A stretch of DNA of 64,000 bases from positions 1 through 64,000 of the forward strand of contig NZ_JAGQCJ010000012.1 of the NCBI RefSeq assembly GCF_024346135.1, given 5' to 3'. Origin of the DNA: Cyanobium sp. CH-040. GTDB taxonomy: Bacteria > Cyanobacteriota > Cyanobacteriia > PCC-6307 > Cyanobiaceae. The notes beneath the pieces were generated by a model. That model was not told where the DNA came from and did not search any database. It saw nothing but the letters and a program-made list of their open reading frames with translations. The position numbers and the translations under genes are program-made. Of this stretch, positions 1 through 14,620 are shown in pieces; position 1 is the first letter of the stretch; each line of letters starts with the position of its first letter.

Positions 1-80
1 GGCAGCTGCAGCTGCAGCTGCCGCCACAGGTCGTCGACTCCACGCACGCCCAGGGGCGACAGCGCGGCACTCGTTAGCAT
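1..80 (-). CDS. Possible N-terminus of a protein cut by the window edge
   Basis: An open frame reads leftwards from an ATG at 80 off the left edge, giving 27 residues that begin MLTSAALSPLGVRGVDDLWR and then become Leu/Gln-rich over a repeated CAGCTG stretch. It would be divergent from the next gene with only 32 bases between the two starts. The fragment is too short for family recognition, so this is a positional inference from the open frame and the divergent spacing. Confidence 0.3.
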   Translation of the reverse strand, partial: MLTSAALSPLGVRGVDDLWRQLQLQL

Positions 81-112
81 CGGGGCCTGCCCTTTCTCGA
101 TCTCCCCATTCC

Positions 113-361
113 ATGATCATCCTCAAGGTCACCAACGCCTCTGATGTCGTGGCCAGCAGGATCGGTCGCTTTCTTGCCGACCTCACCCCCAGTGGATTCG
201 ATCAGGGGAAGGTGGAGGAAGAGCTGATGAAACAGCTGGTCGAACAGATGCGGGCACAAGGATTGCAGGGAGAAGTCGCCTCGGTGCAGGGTCTCGATCT
301 GCACAACAACGTGATCACCGTGGACGACAAGGTGAAGGTGCGGCGACACCGCACGATCTGA
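113..361 (+). CDS. Conserved small hypothetical protein
   Basis: The 82-residue product is charged and soluble, with a central amphipathic helix (residues about 30-55, rich in Glu, Lys and Gln) and a basic C-terminus ending in VKVRRHRTI. No signal peptide, membrane segment or catalytic motif is visible, and I do not recognise the family. The ATG at 113 follows a T/C-rich stretch without a clear Shine-Dalgarno site, which is common in picocyanobacteria. Its stop codon lies inside the first unit of a 14-base tandem repeat, and it converges with the AraC-type gene on the opposite strand. Confidence 0.6.
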   Translation: MIILKVTNASDVVASRIGRFLADLTPSGFDQGKVEEELMKQLVEQMRAQGLQGEVASVQGLDLHNNVITVDDKVKVRRHRTI

Positions 362-395
362 TCAGGCCGATCTGATCAGGGCGATCGGATCAGGA
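354..395. repeat. Three tandem 14-base units
   Basis: Three head-to-tail units occupy 354-367, 368-381 and 382-395. They read CGATCTGATCAGGC, then the same with a final G, then CGATCGGATCAGGA. Each contains the palindrome TGATCA or its variant GGATCA. The array covers the stop codons of both convergent flanking genes. Confidence 0.8.
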
Positions 396-773
396 AGGCA
401 GCACCAGTCGATCGGCGCTGGGATGGAGCCGGCGGAAGGCCCGGTCTTCCGCGGCCCGCCTGCAGGTGAGCAGAAACAGCGGCATCTCGATCCCGAAGGT
501 GCGCTCGAACAGCTCCACGGTTCTGCCGCCCTCACCCAGGCCGCAACTGCGGATGGCCTTCCGGAGACCCTGCTTCGGCTGTTCGGTGATCGTGTGGAAG
601 AGGCGGTTGAGGCGATGCTGCAGCAGGGCTTCGGCGGGGGTCATCCCTCGCGTCTGATCAAAGCAGAAGTCCAGACAGTCCTCGCTGATGCCCAGATGGC
701 CGGCCACATCGCTGATGGCGATGGGCTCGCGGAAGTGACGGGCGAAGTAATGGAGCGTGCGGCTCACCACCAT
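390..773 (-). CDS. Stand-alone AraC-type DNA-binding domain protein
   Basis: The 127-residue product is nearly all a two-helix-turn-helix AraC/XylS DNA-binding region. Residues about 1-50 hold HFREPIAISDVAGHLGISED followed by LDFCFDQTRGMTPAEALL, matching the first HTH of the family. The second HTH region, near residues 65-100, ends in a FERTFGIEMP motif. There is no N-terminal sensor domain, so it is either a minimal regulator or the surviving part of a larger one. The frame stays open upstream to 1055, but that extension is Arg/Pro-rich and not convincing, so I chose the ATG at 773. Target genes are not evident. Confidence 0.65.
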   Translation of the reverse strand: MVVSRTLHYFARHFREPIAISDVAGHLGISEDCLDFCFDQTRGMTPAEALLQHRLNRLFHTITEQPKQGLRKAIRSCGLGEGGRTVELFERTFGIEMPLFLLTCRRAAEDRAFRRLHPSADRLVLPS

Positions 774-1053
774 GGGTCCGGAATGGCCGGCCTCCGGACA
801 GTTTCTGGGTACGCTGCGCATCGCTCGACTCCACGACTGGGGATCACCCTCCCCAGCAGACCTCCCTGTCTTAGGTGCGCTGCGAGTGGCGCGATTCGGA
901 GGGCGGGGTTTCGGCACAAATTGCACCATTCGACGTCGCCACGCAGCACCATCTGCAATCTTGCGCAGCAAAACAACATGCCGAGGTTGACGATCTGTCG
1001 CTCGCAGGCCGCTGGCGGGTGCTCCAGGATGGGCTTCATCCTGACTCCTCCCC
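774..1053. other. 280-base gene-free stretch between divergent genes
   Basis: This stretch separates the AraC-type gene from the DCC-family gene. I see no convincing small gene in it. A 25-base imperfect direct repeat occurs at 808-832 and 874-899 (core GGTNCGCTGCG). Its GC content is visibly lower near 905-980 than in the flanking genes, which would fit a divergent promoter region, but no consensus -10/-35 pair stands out. Confidence 0.5.
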
Positions 1054-1525
1054 ATGCCGGACGCGGCGCCGCTGAGGCCTCCCGGCAGCCAGCCGGCGGC
1101 CAGCCCCAGCCCGGCTGCAGGCGCCGCTCCGGTACTGGTGTTCGACGGCGGTTGCCCCTTCTGCCGTCACTTCGCCGAGCTCAGTGAACTGCGTGGCGGC
1201 ATCCCAAACCTGCAGATCCGCGACGGCCGCAGCGACCACGGCCTGAGGCTCGCCCTGGCCCGGCGCGGCTACCGGCTGGGCAACGGCGCGATGCTGCTCC
1301 CGGAGGGTGCGCCGGACGGCCAGGTGCTCCATGGCGCCGAGGCCATCCAGTGGATCTGTGCCCGCTTGCGGCCCAGCGACCAACTGCTGCGCCTTCTCGC
1401 CTTGCTGCTGGCCACGCCGCCGCGCTCCCGGGCGCTCTATCCGCTCCTGCTGATGGCCCGCCGTCTGGCCCTGGGGCTGAAGGGCCTGCCGGTGGAGCCC
1501 GAGGGTCCACCGGCAGGGACGGGCC

Positions 1526-1536
<11 letters not shown>
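1054..1536 (+). CDS. DCC-family thiol-disulfide oxidoreductase-like protein (DUF393)
   Basis: This 160-residue protein has the DUF393/YuxK signature near residues 28-38, [12 protein letters not shown], giving an N-terminal D-x-x-C-x-x-C arrangement. Family members are annotated as putative thiol-disulfide oxidoreductases from this motif, but most have no proven reaction. The first 25 residues are a Pro/Ala-rich leader with no hydrophobic core. The C-terminus converges with glnN and overlaps its end by 11 bases. The start at 1054 is the only ATG before the motif. Confidence 0.8.
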
Positions 1537-3694
<2,158 letters not shown>

Positions 3695-3902
3695 GGGTAG
3701 CGGTTGATGCTGAACCCATACCCAACTCCCCGGAGCGCCCTTCCTGTTGCCGCCGTTGTTACCGGATTGGGACGGAGGCGATACGGGCGAGCCGGCGGCT
3801 GGGCAGAACTGCTCAGGGGTGGATTTCGGTAGTGGTTCAGGCAGCGCGCAACCCGGTCGCGCGGGTGAAGCTGGCTGATTGTCCGCCGTCAGCCGCTGCG
3901 CC

Positions 3903-6326
3903 ATGGCCCTGGAGAGTTCCCCGTCGCCGCAAGGCCCCGCATCGGCCGGTCTGCACACCGACCCCCTGGCCGAGGCCATCCGCCGGCACCTCTTCTACAG
4001 CCAGGCCAAATCCCCCTCGCTGGCCACCCGGCACGACCACTACCGGGCGCTGGCCCTGGCCGTGCGCGACCGGCTGCTGCAGAAATGGGTCGACACCGCC
4101 GAGACCTACACCCAGAGCCACGTGCGCACCGCGGTGTACCTCTCCGCCGAATTCCTCCTCGGCCCCCACCTGGAGAACAATCTGGTGAACCTGGGCATCC
4201 GCGAGGAGGCCCTCGCCGCCTGCGCCGAGCTGGGACTCGATCTCGACACCCTGCTGGCGGAGGAACCGGAGCCCGGCCTGGGCAACGGCGGTCTCGGCCG
4301 CCTCGCCGCCTGCTTCCAGGAGTCGATGGCCACCCTGGAGCTGCCGGCCATCGGCTATGGGATCCGCTACGAGTTCGGCATCTTCCGCCAGCAGATCACC
4401 CCCGGAGGACAGCTCGAGAGCACCGATCCCTGGCTGGCGCAGGGCAATCCCTGGGAGGTGATCCGGCCGGAGTGGAGCTATCCGGTGGAGATCGGCGGCC
4501 AGACCGTGATCGGCGTGGCCTACGACACGCCGATCCTCGGGTACGGCGTCAACACGGCCAACACGCTGCGGCTGTGGTCGGCCACCGCGCCCGACGCCTT
4601 CGATTTCGCCTCCTTCAACGCCGGCGACTACGCCCGTGCCGTGCTGCGCAAGATGCAGTCGGAAACGCTCTCCAAGGTGCTCTACCCCAACGACGAGTTC
4701 GATCAGGGCAAGCGCCTGCGGCTCTCCCAGCAGATCTTCTTCGTGAGCTGCTCCCTGCAGGACATGTTCCGCATCCTCAAGGGGCAGGGCATGAAGCCCG
4801 AGCAGTTCCACCTCAAATTCGCCGTTCAGCTCAACGACACCCACCCGGCCATCGCCGTGGCCGAGCTGATGCGGCTGCTGATCGATGTGCACCATCTCGA
4901 CTGGGACACCGCCTGGGAGATCACCACCGCCAGCCTCAGCTACACCAATCACACCCTGCTGCCCGAGGCGCTGGAGACCTGGGGGGTGGACCTGTTCGAA
5001 CAGTTGCTGCCCCGCCAGCTGGAGATCATCTACGAGATCAATGCCCGCTTCCTGCGCATGGTGCGCATCCGCTATCCGGGCCATCCGGAGAAACTCAGCC
5101 GCGTGTCGCTGATCGAGGAAGGTCCCCAGCGTCGGGTGCGCATGGCCCATCTGGCGGTGGTGGGCAGCCACCACACCAATGGAGTGGCCGAGCTGCACAG
5201 CAGGCTCCTGAAGGAGCACCTGCTGGCCGACTTCGCCGAACTCTGGCCGGAGCGGTTCACCAACGTCACCAATGGCGTCACCCCGCGCCGCTGGATGGCG
5301 GTGGCCAACCCGGCCCTGGCCGCCTTCCTCGACGACGAACTCGGGGAGCGCTGGAGGCATGACCTCGACGCGCTCGCAGGCCTGAACGATCGGGCCGGCG
5401 ATCCGGCCTTCCTGGAGCGCTGGCAGGCCGTGAAGGACCGCGGCAAGCGCCGCCTGATCCAGCACGTGCATGACCAGCTCGGCCTGCTGCTGGATCACAC
5501 GTCGCTGTTCGACGTGCAGGTGAAGCGGATCCACGAATACAAGCGCCAGCATCTGGCGGCCCTGCTGATCGTGGAGCGCTACCTGCGCCTGCGCAATGGT
5601 GAGGACCTGCCGCCGCGCACCTTCCTCTTCGGTGGCAAGGCGGCACCGGGTTACGCCATGGCCAAGCTGATCATCCGCCTGATCGTGGGCATCGCCGAGA
5701 TCGTCAACATGGATCCGGCGATGGAGGGCCGGCTGCGCGTGGTGTTCCTGCCCAACTTCAGCGTCAAACTCGGCCAGCTGGTGTATCCGGCGGTGGATCT
5801 CTCCGAGCAGATCTCCACCGCCGGCAAGGAGGCTTCCGGCACCGGCAACATGAAGATGGCCCTCAACGGCGCCGTCACGATCGGCACCCTCGATGGCGCC
5901 AACGTGGAGATCCGCGAGCGGGTGGGGGACGAGAACTTCTTCCTGTTCGGCCACACCACCGAACAGGTGGCCGAACTCGACCGCCTCGGCTATCACCCGA
6001 TGTCGTGGATCGAGCGCGATCCGATGGTGCGCGAGGTGCTGGCCCTGATCGGCTCCGGCCAGTTCAGCGAGGGCGACCGGGAGCTCTTCCACCCGCTGCT
6101 GGCCAGCATCACCAGCCACGATCCCTTCAAGGTGATGGCCGACATCGCCGACTACCGCCGCGCCCAGGAGGCGGTGGATCGGGCCTGGACCGACCGCCCG
6201 GGCTGGGCGCGGCGCTCCCTCGCCAACACCGCCGCCTGCGGCTTCTTCTCCAGTGATCGCTCGATCCGGGAGTACGCGGAGCGCATCTGGAAGGTGGAGC
6301 CCGTGCCGGTGCCCGGCCAGGGGTGA
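3903..6326 (+). CDS. glgP: Glycogen phosphorylase (first paralogue)
   Basis: It releases glucose-1-phosphate from glycogen by phosphorolysis, using pyridoxal phosphate. The 807 residues contain [27 protein letters not shown], the [13 protein letters not shown] segment, and the PLP site [12 protein letters not shown] with the Schiff-base lysine at residue 651. An in-frame TTG lies 24 bases upstream at 3879, but the ATG at 3903 is preferred. It is divergent from glnN, with about 208 bases between the two starts. Compared with the second copy at 9283 it lacks about 30 residues after the WSYPVEIGG region, so the two are ancient paralogues rather than a recent duplication. Confidence 0.95.
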   Translation: MALESSPSPQGPASAGLHTDPLAEAIRRHLFYSQAKSPSLATRHDHYRALALAVRDRLLQKWVDTAETYTQSHVRTAVYLSAEFLLGPHLENNLVNLGIREEALAACAELGLDLDTLLAEEPEPGLGNGGLGRLAACFQESMATLELPAIGYGIRYEFGIFRQQITPGGQLESTDPWLAQGNPWEVIRPEWSYPVEIGGQTVIGVAYDTPILGYGVNTANTLRLWSATAPDAFDFASFNAGDYARAVLRKMQSETLSKVLYPNDEFDQGKRLRLSQQIFFVSCSLQDMFRILKGQGMKPEQFHLKFAVQLNDTHPAIAVAELMRLLIDVHHLDWDTAWEITTASLSYTNHTLLPEALETWGVDLFEQLLPRQLEIIYEINARFLRMVRIRYPGHPEKLSRVSLIEEGPQRRVRMAHLAVVGSHHTNGVAELHSRLLKEHLLADFAELWPERFTNVTNGVTPRRWMAVANPALAAFLDDELGERWRHDLDALAGLNDRAGDPAFLERWQAVKDRGKRRLIQHVHDQLGLLLDHTSLFDVQVKRIHEYKRQHLAALLIVERYLRLRNGEDLPPRTFLFGGKAAPGYAMAKLIIRLIVGIAEIVNMDPAMEGRLRVVFLPNFSVKLGQLVYPAVDLSEQISTAGKEASGTGNMKMALNGAVTIGTLDGANVEIRERVGDENFFLFGHTTEQVAELDRLGYHPMSWIERDPMVREVLALIGSGQFSEGDRELFHPLLASITSHDPFKVMADIADYRRAQEAVDRAWTDRPGWARRSLANTAACGFFSSDRSIREYAERIWKVEPVPVPGQG

Positions 6327-6413
6327 TCCTTTCCCTTCGGGGGAACCTCTCGGGAAGGGACGCGGCGCTCCAGCCCCGCTGGCCCCAGGATGGGACCAGC
6401 GAGGACTGGGCCC

Positions 6414-6527
6414 ATGGACACGGATGTGGTGCTGCCCCTGGTGGCCGGCGCGGGGCTGATCCTGCTGATCGTGGCGGGCACCGTGGCGGTGTTTCTGCGC
6501 CCCAGCGACACCCCGCGGGACCGCTGA
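6414..6527 (+). CDS. Putative 37-residue single-span membrane protein
   Basis: A short frame encodes a protein starting MDTDVVLPLVAGAGLILLIV, with one hydrophobic span (residues about 5-28) and a charged tail ending PSDTPRDR. A GAGGA sequence lies about 9 bases before the ATG. Size and topology resemble the low-molecular-weight subunits of cyanobacterial photosystems and NDH-1, but I cannot match it to any named subunit. It sits between glgP and the phosphoribosyltransferase gene with short gaps and could be co-transcribed. Confidence 0.5.
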   Translation: MDTDVVLPLVAGAGLILLIVAGTVAVFLRPSDTPRDR

Positions 6528-6554
6528 CGGGATTGATGCTGGGAGCTTGCGGCG

Positions 6555-7238
6555 ATGCCCACGTCCTTCCCGTCCGGTGCTGATCGCCGGTTCGAGCCGC
6601 CCCTCTGGGCCGACCGTCATCAGGCCGGCCTGGAACTGGCCCGGGCCTGCGGCCGGCTGCGCAATCCGGTGCTGCCCGTCGCCCTGGTGGCCTTGCCGCG
6701 CGGCGGAGTGCCGGTGGCGGTGGCCATGGCCGGCGAGCTGGGTTGCCCCGTGGTCACCTGGTCGGTGCGCAAGGTGGCTGATCCCGCCTTCCCCGAGGTG
6801 GCGATCGGAGCGGTGGCACCCGGAGGCGTGGCCGTGTGGCGCGATGGCGGCGCCGCCCGCCGCCATGAGCAGGCCGCCCGCAGCCGCGGCTGGCTGGCGC
6901 AGCAGGAACAGGAGCTGGAACGGCGCCAGCGGCTGTTCGGCGATCCACCGCCCGAGCAGCTGCGGGGCCGCCATCTGGTGGTGGTGGATGACGGCATCGC
7001 CACCGGCATGACCGTGGAGGCGGCGCTGCTGTCGTTGCGCCGCCTGGAACCCTCCCGCCTGGAGCTGGCGGTGCCGGTGGCCGACCGCGGCGTGGCGAAC
7101 TGGCTTGGATCGCTGGTGGATCGCCTCACGGTGCTGGCCCCGGTGCACGACCTCACCGCCGTGGGCCTGTGGTACCGCCGCTTCGAGCAGCTCAGCGACG
7201 CCCAGGTGATCGACCAGCTCGCCCGGCTGCGCGGCTGA
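6555..7238 (+). CDS. Phosphoribosyltransferase-family protein
   Basis: The 227-residue protein has a type I PRTase fold. ALPRGGVPVAVAMA is near residue 46, and the PRPP-binding loop VVVDDGIATGMTVEAAL is near 142. This architecture, with a long insertion between the strands, matches the family of predicted phosphoribosyltransferases in bacteria that lack an assigned base substrate. It is not a classic apt, hpt or upp enzyme. It follows the small membrane-protein frame on the same strand and converges with the RCK-domain gene, with two bases between their stops. Confidence 0.8.
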   Translation: MPTSFPSGADRRFEPPLWADRHQAGLELARACGRLRNPVLPVALVALPRGGVPVAVAMAGELGCPVVTWSVRKVADPAFPEVAIGAVAPGGVAVWRDGGAARRHEQAARSRGWLAQQEQELERRQRLFGDPPPEQLRGRHLVVVDDGIATGMTVEAALLSLRRLEPSRLELAVPVADRGVANWLGSLVDRLTVLAPVHDLTAVGLWYRRFEQLSDAQVIDQLARLRG

Positions 7239-7240
7239 GG

Positions 7241-9130
7241 TCAGGCCTCCGTTCTGGTGGCCCCATCCCCGGCCGCAGGCACCACCTGGCTGCGCACCCC
7301 CAGGTGATGCAGGTCCTGGGCCAGCAGCTCGCTGATGTCCAGGTCGAGGCGGGGAGTGTGGTGCTCCCGGCCGTCGAGCAGGGGCAGCACCTCGCCGGGC
7401 TGGCGGCCCAGCCAGCGCGCCAGGCACTGCTGCAGGTTGAAGCGGCGCTCGGCGTCGGGCGTGCCGATCACCTGCAGGCGCAGGCACCAGGCGGGCGGGC
7501 GGGCCCGGCCCAGCTCCACCCGCCGCAGGGCGTCCAGGTCGGCCAGCACCGTGAGCTGGTCCCCTGCCGCCACGATCGATTCGGCCCGGGGCAGGCCCAT
7601 GGCCGCGGCGCTGCGGGAGCGCCGCAGGGCCAGGCAGGTGAGTCCGTAGCCGTGTTCCAGGCGGGCCACGCTGCGGCCGCAGAGGGTGTCGTCGGCAGTG
7701 ATCCGGTAACGCACCAGCAGGAGGGTGACACCGCGCACCCGGCAGACCCCCAGCACCACTTCCCCGAAGGCCGTGGCCACGATGGCGTCGGCCACCAGGT
7801 CGGTGGTGGAGATCACGGTCATCCCCCCGAGCAGATCCCCCAGCTGCTCCGCAGCGCCCATCGAGGCGGCGAGCACGGCAAGGCGGGCCTGCGGCCAGCG
7901 CTGCTGCAGGGCCAGGGCGGTGTGCAGGTTGCCCAGCAGATCGGCTGACAGCACGCCCAGCGCCGCGGCCGGCCGCTGCTGCAGCAGGGCCAGACCCTCC
8001 GCCAGCCCCAGGGAGGGGACGCCGGCGCCGGAGTCCTGCTCGCTCACACGCACGACGGCGCAGCGCTCGCGCTCCAGATCCCGCTGCACCCGGTCGGCCA
8101 GCGCTCCCCCCTCCACCAGCAGCACCACGGGGCGGTCGCGCCGGGGCGGCCGCGGCCGGCGCACGCCGAGGCGATCGCGCAGCAGCCACTCCAGGATCAC
8201 CGCCACCAGGGCGGAGGTCAGCAAGGTGCCCACCAGGGCGTAGAGGAGGGTGCCGCCGATCAGCCAGCCGCTGGCCTCGCCAATGCTGCGCTGCTCGGTG
8301 AGGAACACCGCCACGGCGTCCACGTACTCGCCCTTGAGCAGGGCCAGGGTCACGAACACCCCCTGCCGCCAGCCGTGGGGCCCGGCGAACAGCTGCAGCC
8401 CGGCCAGCAGCAGCGCCAGCACGGCGCCGGCCAGGATCCACTGCAGCCGGGAGCGGCGCCGCAGCCATCCCCGCACCCTCGCGGCAGCCAACGACCACTC
8501 GCTCCTGAGCCATCTCCGCCCTGCCGCCGGAGGCACCGGCGCCCCCGGCGCCACACCGCGGCCCACCAGGGCCAGGGGTGTCACCAGCAGCGGCGGCTCC
8601 GCGGCGGCTGCCAGCTGCAGCGGGCGCTGGTGACGGCGGTCGTCCAGACGGCCTTCGATCAGGCCGTAGGTCTGACCCTCCACCTGGAACAGGGCCGCCT
8701 GGCGGCTGGGCCGCAGGGCCGCGGTGATCGCCTCGGCCGTGAGCAGCACCGGATCCAGCACGGCGATGCCGGGCAGCTTCTCCTCCAGCAGCGCCGCGAA
8801 CTCGGCCTGCTGGCTGGAGGAACGGGCGACGATCCGGGCCTGCGGATTGAGCAGCCGCACCTGCAGAGCTGCCTCGAAGTTCACCGTGCTCCGGGAGCTC
8901 AGCAGCAGCACGCTGCGCGCCTCCTCCGCACCGGCCGCCCGCAGCACATGGGGGAGGCGCATGTCACCGAGCACCAGGTGGGGATCGAGGCGCTGCTCCA
9001 GCTCGGGATCAGCCCAGCTGGGCCGCTGCAGGTCGAGGATGCGCAGGGGCACATCGAACCGGCTCAGGCGCCGGAGGCAGGCCTGGCCCAGGGAGCCGAG
9101 GCCGCACACCAGCACCGGTGGCGTCGCCAT
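7241..9130 (-). CDS. Two-RCK-domain membrane protein, putative potassium/ion channel regulator
   Basis: This 629-residue protein combines two NAD-binding TrkA-N/RCK domains. The first begins VLVCGLGSLGQACLRRL at residue 5 (GxGxxG). Two predicted membrane spans follow: IQWILAGAVL-like at about 230-250 and WLIGGTLLYALVGTLLTSAL at about 283-312. A second RCK domain comes next at about 335-440, then a TrkA-C-like region with VARLEHGYGLTCLALRR. The order resembles calcium- or nucleotide-gated potassium channels, but the loop between the spans has no TVGYG-type selectivity filter. It is divergent from the second glgP. Confidence 0.7.
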   Translation of the reverse strand: MATPPVLVCGLGSLGQACLRRLSRFDVPLRILDLQRPSWADPELEQRLDPHLVLGDMRLPHVLRAAGAEEARSVLLLSSRSTVNFEAALQVRLLNPQARIVARSSSQQAEFAALLEEKLPGIAVLDPVLLTAEAITAALRPSRQAALFQVEGQTYGLIEGRLDDRRHQRPLQLAAAAEPPLLVTPLALVGRGVAPGAPVPPAAGRRWLRSEWSLAAARVRGWLRRRSRLQWILAGAVLALLLAGLQLFAGPHGWRQGVFVTLALLKGEYVDAVAVFLTEQRSIGEASGWLIGGTLLYALVGTLLTSALVAVILEWLLRDRLGVRRPRPPRRDRPVVLLVEGGALADRVQRDLERERCAVVRVSEQDSGAGVPSLGLAEGLALLQQRPAAALGVLSADLLGNLHTALALQQRWPQARLAVLAASMGAAEQLGDLLGGMTVISTTDLVADAIVATAFGEVVLGVCRVRGVTLLLVRYRITADDTLCGRSVARLEHGYGLTCLALRRSRSAAAMGLPRAESIVAAGDQLTVLADLDALRRVELGRARPPAWCLRLQVIGTPDAERRFNLQQCLARWLGRQPGEVLPLLDGREHHTPRLDLDISELLAQDLHHLGVRSQVVPAAGDGATRTEA

Positions 9131-9282
9131 CAGGACCGCCAGCCAACGGCGTCAGGCTATGGCGCCAAGCCCGGCAGGCGGCAGGCCCCGGAGGTGACCG
9201 GGGCTACAGGCCGGCCCGGGTGCTGTTGATGCGCCCTTAACCCGGGCTGCACAGGGTGGGAGAAACGCCCTGCCATCCAGCC

Positions 9283-11785
<2,503 letters not shown>

Positions 11786-11799
<14 letters not shown>

Positions 11800-11956
11800 T
11801 GGCCGCACCCCGGCGGAGATCCGCTCCGAGGTGCCCGACCTGCTGGTGTTCCGCGATGGCTGCCCGGGTGGCGAATCACCCCAGGCCGTCGACGCCAGCG
11901 TGGACCGGATGATCGCGCGGGTGCGAGGAGTGGGGGAACAATGTCAGCCGCTCTGA
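11786..11956 (+). CDS. Possible 56-residue protein overlapping the end of glgP
   Basis: A frame with a GTG start at 11786 overlaps the last 14 bases of glgP and encodes 56 residues. It includes RTPAEIRSEVPDLLVFRDG and DASVDRMIARVRG, which read like a folded acidic protein. Codon third positions remain GC-rich as in real genes here. A competing ATG frame at 11799 gives only an Arg/Pro-rich peptide. The GTG start is weakly supported and the family is not recognised; it might be the remnant of a larger gene. Confidence 0.35.
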
Positions 11957-12067
11957 GGTCAGCCGCCCCGCCGGTCTGGCTGCTGTGCGTTAACCCTCAC
12001 CCACCGATCCATTAGGCCGCTCTTAATTCAGGGTGGTCAAGATGCGGACAGCAGGACGTACCACCCC

Positions 12068-14485
12068 ATGACCTCCACCTTCCAGTCCGTCTCCCTGGTT
12101 GCCTCGACCCCGGCCAGCACCGAGGAGCTGCAGAACATCGACGCCTGGTGGCGGGCTGCCAACTACCTGGCGGTGGGGATGATCTACCTGCGCGACAACC
12201 CGCTGCTGCGGGAGCCGCTGCGCCCCGAGCACATCAAGAGCCGGCTGCTGGGGCACTGGGGGTCGAGTCCGGGGCAGGCCTTCATCTGGGCCCATGCCAA
12301 CCGCCTGATCCGCCAGCGCGACCTGGACATGATCTACCTGTCGGGTCCGGGCCACGGGGCCCCCGGCGTGCTGGCCCCCACCTACCTGGACGGCTCCTAC
12401 AGCGAGATCTATCCGGACAAGTCGCGGGACGCCGAGGGCATGCGGCGCTTCATGAAGCAGTTCTCCTTCCCGGGCCACATCGGCAGCCACTGCACCCCGG
12501 AAACCCCCGGCTCGATCCACGAGGGCGGCGAACTGGGCTACGTGCTCTCCCACGCCTGCGGGGCGGTGTTCGACAACCCAGAGCTGATCGCGATCGCCTG
12601 CGTGGGCGACGGCGAGGCCGAGACCGGGCCCCTGGCCACCAGCTGGCACATCAACAAGTTCCTCAACCCGATCAGCGACGGCGCCGTGCTGCCGGTGCTG
12701 CACCTCAACGGGTACAAGATCGCCAACCCCACCCTGCTGGCGCGCATCCCCCGCGAGGAGCTGGCCAGCCTGATGCGCGGCTACGGCTGGGAGCCCCTGT
12801 TCGTGGAGGGCCACGAGCCCATGGCCATGCACCAGGCCATGGCCGCGGCCATGGACGAGGCGGTGGGCCGCATCCAGCGGATCCGCGCCGAGGCCCGAGC
12901 CAGCGGTGAGGCGGTGCGGCCCGCCTGGCCGATGATCGTGCTGCGCTCCCCCAAGGGCTGGACCGGTCCCCAGGCCCTGGGCGAGAAGAAGATCGAGAAC
13001 TTCTGGCGCGCCCACCAGGTGCCCCTGGCCGCCCCCCAGAGCGATCCGGCCCAGCTGCAGATGCTCGAGGACTGGATGAAGAGCTACCGGCCCTGGGAGC
13101 TCTTCGACGCCAACGGCACCCTGGTGCCGGAGCTGCAGGCGCTTTCCCCCGAAGGCCCGCGCCGCATGGGCTCCAACCCCCATGCCAACGGCGGCCTGCT
13201 GCGCCACAAGCTGCACCTGCCGCCGATCGAGACCTACGCGGTGCCGGTGGAGGCCCCCGGAGCCAGCGAGGCGGAGAACACCTACCCCCTGGGCGAGCTG
13301 CTGCGCGACGCCATCGGCCTCAACCCCGATTCGCTGCGGGTGTTCGGTCCCGATGAAACGGCCTCCAACCGCCTGCAGGCGATCTACGAGGTGAGCAAGA
13401 AGGTGTGGATGGAGGACTTCCTGCCCGAAGACCTCAACGGCAGTGAACTGGCCCGCTCCGGCCGGGTGGTGGAGATGCTCAGCGAGCACACCCTGGTGGG
13501 AATGATGGAGGGCTATCTGCTCACCGGCCGCTACGGCTTCTTCCACACCTACGAGGCCTTCGCCCATGTGATCGCCTCGATGTTCAACCAGCACGCCAAG
13601 TGGCTGGAGAGCTGCATCCACCACGCCCCCTGGCGGGCGCCGATCGGCCCCTGGAACTGCCTGATCTCCAGCACGGTGTGGCGCCAGGACCACAACGGCT
13701 TCACCCACCAGGATCCCGGCTTCATCGATCTGGCCGGCAACAAGAGCGGCGAGGTGGTGCGGGTGTACATGCCCGCGGACGCCAACTGCCTGCTGGCGGT
13801 GGCCGAAGAGGCGCTGCAGGAGCCGAACGTCTGCAACATCATCGTCAGCGACAAGCAGAAGCACCTCCAGTACCTCACCCTGGAGCAGGCCCGCGCCCAC
13901 GTGGCCAAGGGCATCGGCCTGTGGAGCTGGGCCAGCAACGACGACTGCGGCACCGAGCCCGACGAGCCCGATGTGGTGATGGCCTGCGCCGGCGACATCC
14001 CCACCAAGGAGACCCTGGCGGCGGTGGAGATCCTGCGCCGGGAGATTCCCAGGCTGAAGATCCGCGTGCTCAACGTGGTGAAGCTCTTCGCCCTCACCAC
14101 TCCCGAGGAGCATCCCCATGGCCTGAGCGATCGGGACTTCGACAGCCTGTTCACCACCAGTCGCCCGGTGATGTTCAACTTCCATGGCTATCCGTGGCTG
14201 ATCCACCGCCTCACCTACCGGCGCACCAACCACAGCAACATCCACGTGCGCGGCTACAAGGAGAAGGGCAACATCAACACTCCCCTGGAGCTGGCGATGA
14301 ACAACCAGATCGACCGCTACAACCTGGTGATCGATGTGATCGACCGGGTGCCGGGACTGGGCTCACGCTGTGCCCACGTCAAGGAGCGCATGAAGGAGGC
14401 GATCCTCCACCACCGTGCCTATGCCCACGAGCACGGCATGGACGATCCGGCCATCACCCACTGGCGCTGGGGCATCCACGGCTGA
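12068..14485 (+). CDS. xfp: Xylulose-5-phosphate/fructose-6-phosphate phosphoketolase
   Basis: It cleaves xylulose-5-phosphate (and often fructose-6-phosphate) with phosphate, using thiamine diphosphate, to give acetyl-phosphate and an aldose phosphate. The 805 residues are the normal family length. Visible signatures are [19 protein letters not shown] near the N-terminus, [30 protein letters not shown] and the ThDP/Mg motif [14 protein letters not shown] near residue 180. The acetyl-phosphate could feed Pta, whose gene is also in this window. The upstream 110 bases are richer in A/T (a TTAATT element near 12023) and probably hold the promoter. Confidence 0.95.
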   Translation: MTSTFQSVSLVASTPASTEELQNIDAWWRAANYLAVGMIYLRDNPLLREPLRPEHIKSRLLGHWGSSPGQAFIWAHANRLIRQRDLDMIYLSGPGHGAPGVLAPTYLDGSYSEIYPDKSRDAEGMRRFMKQFSFPGHIGSHCTPETPGSIHEGGELGYVLSHACGAVFDNPELIAIACVGDGEAETGPLATSWHINKFLNPISDGAVLPVLHLNGYKIANPTLLARIPREELASLMRGYGWEPLFVEGHEPMAMHQAMAAAMDEAVGRIQRIRAEARASGEAVRPAWPMIVLRSPKGWTGPQALGEKKIENFWRAHQVPLAAPQSDPAQLQMLEDWMKSYRPWELFDANGTLVPELQALSPEGPRRMGSNPHANGGLLRHKLHLPPIETYAVPVEAPGASEAENTYPLGELLRDAIGLNPDSLRVFGPDETASNRLQAIYEVSKKVWMEDFLPEDLNGSELARSGRVVEMLSEHTLVGMMEGYLLTGRYGFFHTYEAFAHVIASMFNQHAKWLESCIHHAPWRAPIGPWNCLISSTVWRQDHNGFTHQDPGFIDLAGNKSGEVVRVYMPADANCLLAVAEEALQEPNVCNIIVSDKQKHLQYLTLEQARAHVAKGIGLWSWASNDDCGTEPDEPDVVMACAGDIPTKETLAAVEILRREIPRLKIRVLNVVKLFALTTPEEHPHGLSDRDFDSLFTTSRPVMFNFHGYPWLIHRLTYRRTNHSNIHVRGYKEKGNINTPLELAMNNQIDRYNLVIDVIDRVPGLGSRCAHVKERMKEAILHHRAYAHEHGMDDPAITHWRWGIHG

Positions 14486-14620
14486 TGCCGGTTTCTCCCC
14501 AGTTGCCGGTGAAGACCTCCGCATCTGCCGGTGAAGTTGTGTGAGGGATGACCGGGGTGGCGACCAAAAGGGCGGCGTCAGGTCGATACCGTCCGGCGTG
14601 ATGGAGATCCTTGCCATTCC

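Noticed and set aside
3695-3902. NtcA-binding site before glnN
   Set aside because: I searched both strands for GTA-N8-TAC and found only mis-spaced GTA and TAC pairs.
3837-8513. 1558-codon minus-strand frame across glgP and its neighbours
   Set aside because: It runs antisense through two real genes and the RCK gene in another frame; Arg/Gly/Ala-rich with no domain.
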